DNA of 64,000 nt from Urechis unicinctus. Lineage: Eukaryota > Annelida > Polychaeta > Xenopneusta > Urechidae. Made by a program: the position numbers and the translations under genes. Each line of letters starts with the position of its first letter. The first letter of the stretch is position 1. Below are positions 39,883 to 53,535 of the stretch, piece after piece. Below the pieces are notes generated by a model, which saw nothing but the letters and a program-made list of their open reading frames with translations, was not told the origin of the DNA and searched no databases. The stretch is taken from NCBI GenBank assembly GCA_034190875.2, contig CM067356.1, positions 48,036,163 to 48,100,162 on the forward strand. The letters run 5' to 3'.

Positions 39883-41744
39883 GGCATTAGACGTAAAGCA
39901 AGTCATGGAAAAAGAGCCAGTGGAAATCAACTGACTGTACAGTGATATCTTGAATCTATACTTGTCTTGAATCTATCAAATGGATTTGGTACGAAGATAT
40001 TCGCCCGTCATATGTATGTGAATAGTCACCGCCATAACTTGAGACAGTTTGCTTCTTTATGGCGTGTCGTGATTGTTAAGTTCAAATACACGGCAATGGA
40101 TACCCGAACTAAACTATACGTGCCATCCAGGGAGACTACCATTGGCATAAGCGTTTGCAAAAGGACAAATGAATATGCGTGGTAATTTCCTTATAAAAGG
40201 AGAAAACAGGTCTTCAGAATGGCTGTCACACCTCCGGTGACAATCCCATCATTCATGCTTTTGACATTTCCTGTAAATTGTTCCTTTGGGCCTTCTTAGC
40301 CCCATCGGTTAACTGCTGCAAAGAGCAAACTTCCTCAACAATGGCTATTATACAGGAGATGTCTTAGTAACCTGCTACATGGTGAGCGTTGAACTGTCTA
40401 CATAAGTACTGTATACCCACTACAATAAAGTTCAGCTTGGAGTTTGGCCCATTCTATGTATGGTGTTGGCGATGACCACAATAAATACCCGTGCAATCGA
40501 TAGGTTGTTGGCAATTGGAAATTTTTTATTCAATAAACAGAAATATATCAATTCTCAGATTGAGAATGCTAATCATTTACCCTTCGTTATATGCATTCCC
40601 CGCGGGGACTAGATCACTCCTTAGAACTGGAATATAGTGGGTATGCCCTTATGAATGTAGCACATTCGCGAAGACTTGAGTGCTAGCAAAAAATGAGCGT
40701 CACTTAAATAATCTTGGGATAACCTGAGGGTTGTTGCTGTTTGTGCCTGATGTTTTGTAGCCAAAACCACAGGCTTTCACGGTTTTATAGATGTACTGCG
40801 TTCGAAAATATACAGTGCTCTACTTTGACTTGGGTAATTGCATGAAATGATGTTTCTAACCACCTCTTATATTGGTCAATATCAGAAGTAAAATACAAGG
40901 TCAATCAACTCCACTTTTCCGAGACCAATAGGTTGACATAATCTTCCGGTAAATAAACGATGATTTAATACTTCAAATAGGTGGGATCTGAAACATTATG
41001 ATAGACTGAAGCTTACATACTTCTAGACATATTACGTGTAAAATGACAGATTACGTGATTACGTAATATTGGTTTCAACTGAATCAAGCATTACGCTTTG
41101 AGACCACCATTAATGTTACGCTGCTCCCCAACAAACTCTTCACATCGTGTTATACGGATGGTTACATTATCATTGGTGGCGACGAACGTTAATGAAGTCT
41201 AGGTGGTCGACTTCTTGATCTCAATCTACGCGTTGGTTAATTAGGCCGATTGTTATGATGAACACCAGCCAAGCAACTTATTGTCTCAGTGAAAAATCGA
41301 CTGTATGCAAGGACCAGAAACACGTTCTTATATTCCCGGACAGATTAATTATAGCTGTAAACGTTTATGTGGCTGCCCAAGCTCGAGGTTCGAAGATGCA
41401 GCATATAATTTCCGTATTGAAGAAACCCATCTCTGTTTAAAACACTCCAGCGACAAATTAAAGCCGCATGATGTAGATATTATTCACCAGTCTCTATACA
41501 GAAGGACAGTTATAAAGTACGAATCGAAACAAATATATTGAACTCGTAGTCTGCGATACGCCAGTAGCTTAACAGCAGCTGTAAGCTACGAAATTGAGCA
41601 CTTTTGAACTTTTGCATCTTTTGGCAAAATGTCACCCCCATTTGTCAGGGAAATTGATTCGATCGATGCAGCATGAGAGTGGGCCGAACAAAGGAATAGA
41701 CGCTGGCCCGAGGTCTCATTACTTCGTGTGATACAATCTTTTCT

Positions 41745-42084
41745 TCCCTTTGCAAGCATGGCCGTATTCATTTCACGTCTGCTCTCTATTTCCCAGACGA
41801 CCATCAATAAAATTGGATTGCATCATGATAGATGTGGGCCCTATACTTTATTCCCAGGGACATTTGGTGGCTAGATAGAAGCTATATTACCGCATAACAT
41901 TCATGCTTGACACTACATAACAATACCAATAACCTCTAAACAGCAACACAAAACTATGCCATATATATCGCCAATATCAGGCATTATACTGCGGCGTTTG
42001 GCATAATAGAAAAGGGGGTTCTATCAACGATTTTAGTGACACATTTAAGTGGCAGAATAAATCCAATGTCATGTATCGGAAATT
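41745..42084. repeat. High-identity island of the duplication, copy B
   Basis: Partner of 19840-20190, with about seven substitutions over 320 bp. The inverted repeat is shortened to 8 bp by one change in its right arm (TGGCATAAT). Confidence 0.85.
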
Positions 42085-42228
42085 CGATTTTTTATGAGAT
42101 AAGGTGCACTGTGTATACAGTGTTTGCTGGACTCCATGTAATCCATTTACTTCCGCGTTTCATGATTGTGAATATAACATGACGGAGGAGCATATTATTG
42201 ATACTATTTTGAGTTTTTGTATGCTTAG

Positions 42229-42331
42229 ACCTAATTAAGAGTTCCAGGGTACACAAACCTAATCATGAGTTCCTTGGTGCAAATACCTAATTAAGAGTTA
42301 CTGGGTGCACATATCTAATTAAGAGCACTAA
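42229..42331. repeat. 28-bp minisatellite (copy B)
   Basis: Counterpart of the array at 20306, with the same number of units and independent point changes. Confidence 0.9.
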
Positions 42332-42600
42332 AGGAGTAATGAATAGCGCAAGAGGAAACAAATATTGAGTAGGGTATATTTTTAACTTCACAAAAATATT
42401 TCACTTCGAACGGCTATTCCGTTTTAGTCAGTCTTATCGCAATAGAACATCAATCACCGCAATTACATTGATAAGGGCGGACAATTATCTTATCGCATCT
42501 GATGATTTAAAGCAACTTAAGACACCTGAATTACTTTGGGACATGGTAAAACAGCACGGCTTTGCTGGCATTGCAAATAAATCTTTCATTGTATGGGGGC

Positions 42601-42604
<4 letters not shown>

Positions 42605-42671
<67 letters not shown>

Positions 42672-42697
42672 TGAGAGACGGAAAGAGAGAGTGTGAG

Positions 42698-42728
<31 letters not shown>

Positions 42729-42730
42729 TA
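42605..42730. repeat. (GA)n microsatellite, interrupted (copy B)
   Basis: Homologous to the tract at 20627 but broken by GAGCGAGAGT and GGAAAG interruptions. Confidence 0.97.
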
Positions 42731-43971
42731 CAATATGTCAATCTTTTTGCACATTTCTGTGTTCAAATGGTAGACTTATCCTTGGTTAGAGGCTTTTGAG
42801 AATTAACTTACAATCAAAGATTTAACACACACGCGGTTTGCTAGAGCATGTCTGGTTGGGTCATTCGTAATTACTCCAATGTCGGACTAAGGCCGTATTT
42901 ATAGAGCTAGAGTTAACAAATGTAAGAAAGCATTACACAAAACTGCTGATTACATGTATTACTCATTCAGGTTAAGGACGATTATTAACAGTGATTATTT
43001 TCATCGTGCTTTGTGCATATTCTGCTCAATGTACTTATCTAAATATTCAAGTACTCCGTTGATATTCAGACCACCAATTTTTATTCATAATTAGCTGAGT
43101 CACAGACAATCACGTCTCGTTTTATGATCAGATCATGTAGATACCAAGTTCTGAATGACTATATAAATAAGCCAGATGACACCATCAATAACATAATTGT
43201 ATGTCAGATATCAATTACGGCATGCACTTTGTCTTCAGTTAATTCAGTTAATGTTGACTGGGCTTTGACAGCTGATTGAGGAGAGTTGGTTTGTGGTTGG
43301 TTGCTGGTCGTGATGTTATCTGCAATAATCAATATTATTGACATATCAGGCCAAAACAGTACTCGACGGCAATAAACAAAGCGAATCAATACAGCCGCTC
43401 TAGCTTTACAGTAAGGATCAAGGCTTCATATGCGTGTCGATAGCAAGATTGTCGACTACATCAAACATTGAAAATAATTCTTATATATATTACTAACTGG
43501 ATATTTATCGTGCAATACTAGCCGAGCGCTATTAATGAAATGTTCGCTAATATATGGCAATAATGTGTCTCACACGGGTGGGTGGTTTTTGCTGGCAATA
43601 AGCTGAACAAATAACTTTTAAATGAATATTATCATGTTGCTGTAACTGTGCCGTGTTGATATAAAACATATGCAATGATTTACTTTAAAGGATTCAACAA
43701 TAATTAAATAACGACAGCAACAGAAACTCGGTTACAAGAATTTCATGAGCTTTCAATGTCGCACAGGTTCTTATAAGAAACACTAACTTAGCTAATGATA
43801 TGCAGGAAGCATATGATGCATTTCGGTAAATTTGCTTTATTAGCTTCATTTACCCTCGTGACATTTGTTATTGCAGGCAGTTATTTTGTAATTTTTTAGA
43901 AATCCTTGAACAACAATATCGCACTGACTAGGTATTGTTTTCATGCATTTATTGGTAACCATGTGGTCGTA

Positions 43972-44820
43972 TTATCTCTAAAACGCACATTTGGTAGAAT
44001 ATATTCGAGCGAAAAATCGTCAGCGTCCTTCTAATGTAACACTGTACCGTTGCAATTTCAAATTAACACAATATTCGTCGCATACGTGTGTATCTTTATG
44101 TATGTATCTTACACTCATCGATAGTTTATGGGATGTGAATCCAATCGTATCAGCGTTTTCACATCATTCCATGTTGTTTATTAATTGCCAAAGACACTTA
44201 CAATAGGATTGCAGTTGCAGAATTATTTCTTGGCTGGTGACAAAGCTTTTGCATAAAAAAATGTAAATATATCTTAATATTATTCCTTGTCGTTATTTTT
44301 CTACTGAACAAGCTATGTGTCATTTGTTGATATGTAATGACGCATAGATAGAACGGAAATTGCTATATACGACGTGATTGTACTCTTGAATTGTCTTCTA
44401 CAACTAAAATCCTGATAATTGTAACTAATAAAACTATTTATTCCAATAATTAATAACACACTTTGCCTCTATCAACTCTGTGTAGTCTTACATTGTATGC
44501 TACATTTCTCTTATTATCTTATGGCATTCAATGCATTATGTTCACATCAGAGCGGATTAAGTGCTTTGAATTACAAAAACGTACGAGAAGAAATGGGATG
44601 TTGCTTCACTTTAATTATAATTTATTATATGCACTAAGGTTAAAAATCAACTCATATGTAAAACAAATATCAAATGAAATTAGCACTTCCTATATCGTTA
44701 CCGACTTGCACGGTAATTTATCCATGCTGATACGCTTAGTGCAAATATTGATAAAGCTTGTCAAACGAACAAATGCATTAATGGCCGCTTCACATAATAT
44801 ATCTCATACAAGTATGCGGC
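43972..44820. other. Copy-B-only block of about 850 bp
   Basis: Absent from copy A at about 22742. Only a TAT trinucleotide is shared at the two junctions. It holds most of a 131-codon frame (44463-44858) with a Leu-rich start and basic tail that matches no family I recognise. Confidence 0.6.
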
Positions 44821-45080
44821 AAATATGCCGACGTAAAAAGACCAACTTAATTTATTGATCTATAGGTAAGCAACTCTTGAATAATCCTCGCACAATGTGG
44901 ATAGAAGCATAAGAATAGTCATTCTTATCGTGAGTGGCATAGCATTAAACTAAATCATGATGTGGTTAATGTTGCCTACAGTCTGCATTACATCAAAATT
45001 TCATTGTCAATGTTTTATCGACAGATAATCGCGGAGCAATACCGCAGAATACGGGAAATTTCTGCTAATGTTCTGTGACA

Positions 45081-45459
45081 AAGACAAGTGTTTCGTACAA
45101 GTGTGGTGTTTTCTCAGACACTTGTGTGAAGGCCGGGTTGAGAAATAGTAGAGACAGGGTTATTGGCGCATAATTGCAGATGCATCACCATGTACATAAA
45201 CGGTTGTACGGAATACTTTGTTGTAATTAAGCTCGAGGCTACCAGCTAATGTTACATAATATGAGTTAGGTAAATACTGGTCACCTGGAGATGAAAGAGA
45301 CACGATTAGCAACTAAAATTGAGTACACAGCAGCTCTGTTGGGTGTTAATTGAATCTATGCAAATTCACTCTATATGAGTGATGTTACTTATTAAAAGTT
45401 AACCTGTATTGCTTTGTGAAATAATCAGCAAAATAAATGAGGCCAGAGGGACTTATGAA
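45081..45459. mobile_element. 379-bp insertion in copy B flanked by TGACA
   Basis: The empty site in copy A (about 22945) reads once through TGACATGATTGAC, whereas copy B has TGACA at 45076-45080 and again at 45460-45464 with 379 bp between. The insert has no terminal inverted repeats or coding frame. Its class is unknown. Confidence 0.6.
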
Positions 45460-45837
45460 TGACATGATTGACAATTTATTGATGCAAACTAATCCAGTGA
45501 ATGATTACATAATATGCTACAAAAACATCATTACAATGATGTTGGCAAATCATTAGCCATAAAAATGGATATGAAACTATTGAAAGCAGGGTAGGTAAAC
45601 TGGGCAAAATGGACTGGAATAATACTATGATGGAAGCAAATAAACCAACCGAAAATATCATTGCTTACCTGTCAACATGAGCTCGAGGATACAGTGAACG
45701 ACAAGATGAGGGTTATAAAGCACAAAACAGCTTGCCATCAGGCTACACTAGCAAGGTCACTGGAATATATTATTATGTGACACGACTTACTACCTGTCAC
45801 GCTGATGAGATGTAGGCTGAAATCAAACATTGGGTGC

Positions 45838-47850
45838 TGAGTCACCAGCAACTCCAAAACCATGTACCGGTACACTATTTTACAGTCAGATCAGCATTAT
45901 GTATACCCTACTTCATAGTCATCAGCAGCAACAACAGCAATCCAGCCATGTCCGGATAGGAAGACATCACATGTGGAAGGATATGAATAAAACTCTGATA
46001 TTGATACTGGATCCCCATTTGATTGTAAAACCAAGAACCTCTTTATGTGTTCACTCAATCCAATGCCTGTCTGCAACAAGGAATTGGTTATACGGGAGTT
46101 TATCACAGACCAGGAAATTGATGTCCTTGCATTTATTGTGACCTGGTTATGCGGTGACGAAACAGATACAGTTAAAACCGCTGCTCTGTTGCCAAATAGC
46201 TATGATATATTACACCACCCTCGGAAATCAAGCGGCGGAGGTACAGGTCTGGTATACAGACAGAGTATTAATATTCTACCTCATTTGAATTGCTTCAATG
46301 TCTTGTAAAACCGGACCAAGTTATCAGAATATCAGTAATATATAAACCTCCCCCTTAGTCTAGAAATAAGTAATTTATGATTGATTTTAGTGACTGACTC
46401 GAAAGCTTGTCCCAGGATAACTTTTACAGGAACAGAGATGCATCAGCCTGTCTTGAACTTGTGACCTCAAGGTGTCTAAAACAGCATGTGACCGAAACAA
46501 CACAACGAAGTGGCCTCAGTAAAGATTTACTTCCAACAAGATCTCCCTTCTACATATTCTTTTGAAAAACCTGCAACATCACACTCAGACCGGAAGTGGT
46601 ATACTGCTGAGAATCGCAAAGCAAAACAAAACCGAAGACAGAATCTGGAGAATAACACACATTCGTATTCACAGAGATGCAAATATCAAACAACGTGATC
46701 TACTAACCAAAATGAAAAGCAAGCCAAAGTCAATCATTACAACGAGCTAATCATTAACAGCAAAGTAACATTGAAATCTGCACTCGTTATACCATCTTCG
46801 CCAGACAAAAACACATTTGAGAACTATAGGCCAAATCACGAATCAAGCCTTCGTATTAAAACTACTGGTAATGGTGGTGTCTGCACAAATCGGCATATAT
46901 CTGAAAGAGCACAATTTATTGGAACCGTAACAGTCAGCATATAGGCATGATAACTGCACTGAAGCATATAGGTATGATTACATCACTGAAGCAACACTGG
47001 GGAAAGTCCAGAACGACATTATACATGCACATGGCCACAAGAGCTGATTTACGGCAGCATGGTTGCATTTCATATCTATACACTCTTTGATCTCCCCGCT
47101 GCCTTTGAAACAGTGTGAATCAAAGGTGTCTTATATAAGTACTTCAATGCATTGATGTGATGAATACCGTACAAAATTGAAGGCCGCACACAATTGTATA
47201 TATACAAAAAAGTCTTGCCCTAAAGGTGCCAGTTGTGGTGTGCCTCAGATATCCATCTTAGGACCACCACTCTTTACTCTATACATATCGTCGCACCTGT
47301 ATGCAGATGCTATATTCATGCTGTGATCCTCAATACCTCGATAACGCAAGTGAGAACATGCAATTGTGCATTGCAAATATTCAGACATAGATGAGTCAAT
47401 ATCATCTGAAAATGAATCAAGGAGAAACAATATATTTTGTCATTTCGTCGAGACAGATGCCCAACATGTTCACATCCAAAAGCTTATGTATCAATAACCA
47501 TAAGATAAATCTATCAACAGAAACATCGATGTAATGGTTGACTCTTTTGCATCGATGAAATTACAGGTCACCACAATATAAATAAGCTCATAAATACAGA
47601 TCCCCAATATCTGTAAAATAAGGCATTGACTTGACCGATCGCCACCGGAGCAAGTAATACATCCATTTATAACATCAAAAATAGATCACTGCAATGATCA
47701 TCTCTATGGCGCTCCTGCATCCCTTGTACATCGACTGTACATCGACTGCAAAAAAATACAAATATCTCAGCAAGGCAAATTACAGGACACCCAACTGGTT
47801 CGGTACTCACTTTAATGGATGCCTGTGGTACAGTGAATAGCATTAAAGAT
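45838..47850 (+). pseudogene. Degraded LINE relic, endonuclease and RT remnants (copy B)
   Basis: Frame fragments show an AP-endonuclease start (LVIREFITDQEIDVLA, DETDTVK, YDILHHPRKSSGGGTGLVYR at 46075-46265). RT pieces follow near 46775-46830 (SALVIPSS, ENYRPN) and 47220-47285 (GASCGVPQISILGPPLFTLY). Many stops and shifts show it is old. The order and wording fit a CR1/L2-type element distinct from the one at 5.9-10.5 kb. Its 5' part is shared with copy A, so it inserted before the duplication. Confidence 0.75.
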
Positions 47851-48400
47851 TCTGATATAAGCCATTAAATGCAATGAACATTGAATATATGTACATGCAT
47901 TGTTTAGACACTGAACTTTGCTAGTTTGTGCGATACAATATCTTTCGTCACATGTATGGCCGGCTAGATATCATGACTACTCGTACTTAAGAAACTGTCA
48001 ATTTGAGCATAGTCTGATGTAATGGTCAATAAAGGAACAGTATCCTATCTCACATTCCAGCCGGACGATCCCAGTAAATTTGTATTCAATATCAGATGCT
48101 GTGACGCACTGCAAGATTGATGTCCCGCTTGTATTATTGGGGCGATACGTTAACTCGGATATGTTTGGTGCTTGAGTTATCGTTGACTTTCGTATGAGTG
48201 TGATGTAATTAGTAAAGGAACTTGGTGTAATCATATCTTTAAACGCTTTTCACTCACTTATGTATCTAATTGTAGCATCCAACTGTTGGACAGTCACATT
48301 TAATGTAGAATATTCAATGCGTGTTTGTAACGTAGCGATAGAGGCATTGGCACAAGTTGTCAGTAAGCCTCTACTGAATAGAGGGAACATGATCTTGTAA

Positions 48401-48519
48401 CGTGGTGTAGCATATTGCAATACTATGCGTATCGCAAATATGGCTTGTTGGTAGAACCGATATTAGAACGGTCTAATGATTGCTTGAACACGCGTTACCC
48501 GCTGACACAGCATCTCTCT
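48401..48519. repeat. 119-bp block identical between duplication copies (B)
   Basis: Partner of 24754-24872, with no substitutions. Confidence 0.9.
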
Positions 48520-51500
48520 CCTGGTCTAATACGTGTTTTTGTATCATCATGGATGAAATGAGCTATGGCACCGATGAGCCGTTTACTTAGTGGCTGCCTC
48601 GAAGTGCAGTGACATGCTCATATCTATACGGAAATATATATTAAAAAACTGAGTCATGATGTTAATATGTCGCATAAAATTGTCGACTTAGCGACGCTTA
48701 GTTGTGTTTGTGACGAGTTTGTGACTGCTCTCGTCTACATGCCGCTGTCTGTGATACACTACATATTTAAGTTGAGCATAGTGATGTAATGGGCAAACAA
48801 ATTGTACGATGTGCATTGATCGCGAGCTCAGCTTATGGTATTGTTTGACTAAATTCGCAGATGCAAATGTGCCCGACCTTGGATCCCCTATGTTAGTGGT
48901 ATGTCGCTTGATAAGGTTAGCAGATGGCTGATATGATATAATTTTGCAAGAAACCTTCATGCACTCCCAAGGTTGAATTATTCAGCTGTAGCGCATAACG
49001 CATTAGGCTGCACCAACAACTCAAATTCAAGTGGTCGAATCGTGGCAGGTCCCAGTAGAGTGTATCTGTAAAATTCGTTGGAATCGGAAGGCTGCTGGGT
49101 GCTTATAGCAAGTAACATCGCCACCGAAAGTTAGTAACTCGTGTGAGAACTGATAAAATCAGAATCGTGTCACTATTTACAATATGGTGCACGGGTTGTG
49201 CAGTGAGAAGACGTCCAACGATCCAAGTCAATGCATTCTACGCGCACTCTGGCTGGGAAGACGAGTTCTGTACATACCTAACATGGTTGGCAGCCGATCT
49301 GCTGAGCATCACTAGAAGATATCGCAATTCATTTATACCCCACGTGGTACTGTGAATATGGCAACGAAAGTTGATTTCAGCAAATCTTACATTGGCTACG
49401 CAGGATCAGGCACCCTTAAAGCATGGAAGCTTTATCACTTTTATCATATATAGTTTTATACTCAATCAACCATTTACCCATAGAACGTAAGCACTTAAAG
49501 CATATAATAATATGCTGTGACAAGACTTCATATAATCAGAGCGTTGCCGACATGTTTTTTTTTTGCCATAGCCTCTCACCAAATTTCATCAACATTGATG
49601 CTTTCTAACTTAACAGAAATATCCGATAGACTATTTGACAAATCATTGATAAAAATACTTGCTATGGATGCAAAGAATACATTCACAGATATTTCAGCAG
49701 CAGGTGTTTGCACTCAGGTCAATAGACTTAGTTAGCAGATTTGATAAATATACACCTTTTCCGGATTCTAATGAGTTGCCATAGAAATATATTGTTTTTT
49801 TTCACAATGGAAATTATTTACGGTATTTAAAAATACCCAAACTGTACGTGATTATAATGTGAAACGTGATTATTAACTTGACTTTGATTTGTTATTGATA
49901 ACTCGTGTTACACAATCTACCAATCAATCGCTTCATAGATGAAGAGAATGACATAATAAAAAATAACTTGTCATCATGTTTGCCATGGGCTTCAAATCTG
50001 GCAGCAATGACATGTGCTCAATAGTGTATCAGAAAAATGCAGACATGGTTGGTTACACTTAATACAGTATTCCCAACCCACACACACATTCTCATAACCA
50101 TACATTTTAGTGTGTATATGATTATCATATTATCAAACCAGCAAGCGTCGTATGTTCGTATTTCTTTAGACTTACGGTGGGACAAGAAATTGTTGGAGCA
50201 AGCCATAGAAACGCTTGCCCTTTACAATTTTTTAAAAACACCCCCCAGCTCACCTCTCGTATCTATAATGACGATTATAATTATATGTTAAAGTAAGCTT
50301 TAAATGTGTATGTCCACCAAATGAGGGTGTCCAGCTTAAGGAAGTCATAGTATGTCTAAATATATACGTATAAAGTCATCTGTTGGCGACATACAACGGA
50401 CGTCAATGTCTTGATTGAACGTGACGTAAGTTTCATTCTTAATAAGGCTCTCAAGTTTATTTTACGTATACAGCGTCGCGCATTCTCAGAGATAGCACAT
50501 GCTGAAATGCAAATACTTAGTCCGGGTAAGATTGTCAACTTATATATTTAGCTTTTACTTTGATCAAAGAAGCTGGTGGTGTCGCGCAGCTGCTGCAGTT
50601 AGGATTCTATAATAGCTAAGCAAGTCATCCCTTGCACCTTCGATACACCCTAGTGGCTTGAAAAAGTTGACATGTTATAAACATTTATATATATCTTCAT
50701 CATTTCCCCTCAGTTTATTCCCTAATACAAATCAATATGCAACTTCGGTAAGCTCTGTGTTAGACATAAGCATACTTGAATACACGTCGGTGCTGTTGAG
50801 GATATTAACCACAAATCGATCACTCTACGATGTAGAGTATTCATGAACAATGAGCCAGGATAAAGTTTGAACTTACCAAGTATATCCGCAGGGTCACTGG
50901 TCCCTTATCGTTTAGAGGTGTAATATTGATCTGGCTCTAGCAAGTAACCTATCTTAGCGGATTAGTATAAAACCGTAACTACGAGCAGCCCCCTGATGAG
51001 AATGCTAGATGATTGAGTAAGTAAGACGTGACTGATTGTGACAAAACCATCTTTTCCGATATAGGTTAAGCATAACTAAGTGACATAGCTCTAAACCTAT
51101 GCTTACAGGGTACTGTAATCATTATCACGAGCACCTGCTCCAAATCCGTCGCATTAACCTCTATCAACAATGTGAATACTCAGAAGGATGAAATTACATT
51201 ATAATGAATAATTATATCATATAAAATATGATTAAAGAGTACATCAAATCGCTGAGAGGTCAATGATCGGGCACGAAGCCGTAGTATTGATAGGACTGCT
51301 CGTCTGGTAAGACAAGTTCATTGTATGGCTACATCTTGATTTGTATGGGTCATTAATAACCTATAACATAGTCACTTTGAATTTGTTTCTGATAAACCGT
51401 GATATCCTAGAGCTACACATATAAAACCCCAATTGTTTGCTTTATACATGGCTCATGGATACACATAAGAAGTAAAACTCAAATGTCATGAATATTCAGC

Positions 51501-52984
51501 AGCAAGGAGTACAACTCTATATTGTATAAGTAATCTATTCATTTAAAGGACGAAGCCATAGCTAAATGGCGACAGTAACATAAACCAACGAAATTGATTT
51601 ACAAAATGTAGGCAGCATCCGTTCATTTCCGGTGAATATACTTAATTTGCTTCATTTTCGCTGGTGAACGTTGGTCCTTGTCAGCAGTCATTCGAGCTGC
51701 TTAGCTTAAAATCATGATGATAATATTTTAGGAATCAGTAAATATATTATAACCCACATTACGAATTGTAAGCGTTTAATGTGAGATCGAATTAACTCTA
51801 AATGCTTCGCATTCCATTAGAACGAAATTCCTGTCATCACCTATCTCTATGACATCATCATAAATAACTTCTAAACTATATAGTCCATGCATGTTTATTA
51901 TTGCTTCGATAAAATGCAATACCAAATGTTAATTGCTATTGAAAGCAAATCATATGCAAATTTATGTCAATAAGTGTTGACGTGACGAATAATATATTGG
52001 AAGTATCGCATAAGACCCATTATATACGCAACGTAACACGATGTTAATGGTATTGACATATCACAAGCAATCGTAGAAATGCTAGTACAGCCCATGCGGT
52101 CTGAATATATCACTGGCTACAGATTCATACAGATAAATGTAGCAGCAACAAGCTCTTCTGACGGAAGTTGCGGGACCAGCTCTTACTGTGGTATATGCAT
52201 TCATTAAAATAGTAATGTTACGTGTGTTCAATGAGCGGGATAATGTTGAAATGTAGATCAACATAGAAATTAGAACCTTTGGTTAGTGTCTCGAATAAGG
52301 AGACATAACATACATTTACTGCTTAAAATAAATCTGAATATATATTATGAATACGTATTTGCCGGAAAAAACCCAGTGCGTGCTCACAATTTCTTGTAAG
52401 AGCTAAAAGGTTTGTTTTTGGGTGCTTTAAGTCAACCAGGATAAGTACTATATATCTTGGCGAATCCTAGCAATGTAATTACTCCTAAAATACTAACATC
52501 GTGATAAAATACATGTGTACGTTGTTCATCAGCTAAACCTTTCTCTTGGGTTTAAATAGGTTATCATAATGATATATCTCGTCAGTCGCTACTGCCTCAA
52601 AAACCAGAAATATAGAAGAAAACACTTCCAAGTGCGTGTGAAATGGGAAAAACAAAATGAGACCCTTTTTATGGTCATTTTATTGATTGACACACTTAAT
52701 CATGTCGTGTCCAGTGTGCAACGGAATTAGCATACATCAATGGCCTCAGTTCAGCTCGGTAATTTTGAAATTATGGCCCTTGTATTGTATTATAATTTTT
52801 TATCTGAAGATAAAACTGTAGAAATCCGATAGTGATTTCGAATTACTGACTGTGCATCATCGCCCGTGCCATAAAACGCAGCTGAATATTGACATCTTAC
52901 TAGAACTAAATAAGTATCTATGCTGTTTGTTCCATGCATGCACAGCATGAAGATGGCCAAACAATCCTAAGTTTGTATTATCGG

Positions 52985-53535
52985 AGTTCGATTCCAAGCA
53001 GCTAGTTGTCTAGACCATAGGTGGACAAGAGGAAATGAGGCTAATAAAGGACATTGACAAGAAATGGCCGGATGCTGCTTACCCATCATCAGCACGTTTA
53101 TGTTCATGGGAATCGATGCAGATGTATTAAATTTGTCAATACTGTTAACCTACACATGTTGTGTTTTTCCTGAACATGAACGCTATTACCTGTCGCCTAT
53201 ATATGATTGATCTGTTAATACATCCTCGATTTTCACTATTTGTTCACGTTACAACACTTGCATGACGCCTTACTGCACAAGGAATACAAAATGGAGGTTC
53301 GTAGATAGGCAGACAACAACCACCAATTACTTTTAATGAGGCTACTTATGCTCGTTTCCCATGGTGGACCCTCGACCTTGGAGATAACATTTCCTATTGT
53401 TATCGAGCTAAACGACCAAGTGTTCCAAATAATTTTATAGCTCTGTTAACTAGGCAGGTAACGGATTTGATGTTGAGACATTCAGTAGTGGATCTAGCAG
53501 GTTACAAATATGGGTCATACATTTCATTGAAATGC
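52985..53535 (+). repeat. Left arm of a large inverted repeat
   Basis: It matches the reverse complement of 55228-55750 over more than 500 bp (for example GGCTACTTATGCTCGTTTCC at 53340). The first 150 bp also occur in copy A at 29790-29935. Confidence 0.88.

Noticed and set aside
48975-49075. Second tRNA-like stretch with GTGGTCGAATC
   Set aside because: The A-box match and the spacing are poor and no SINE core follows; too weak to call.
52985-53010. B-box-like GTTCGATTCC
   Set aside because: No matching A box upstream and the copy-A equivalent has lost the motif.
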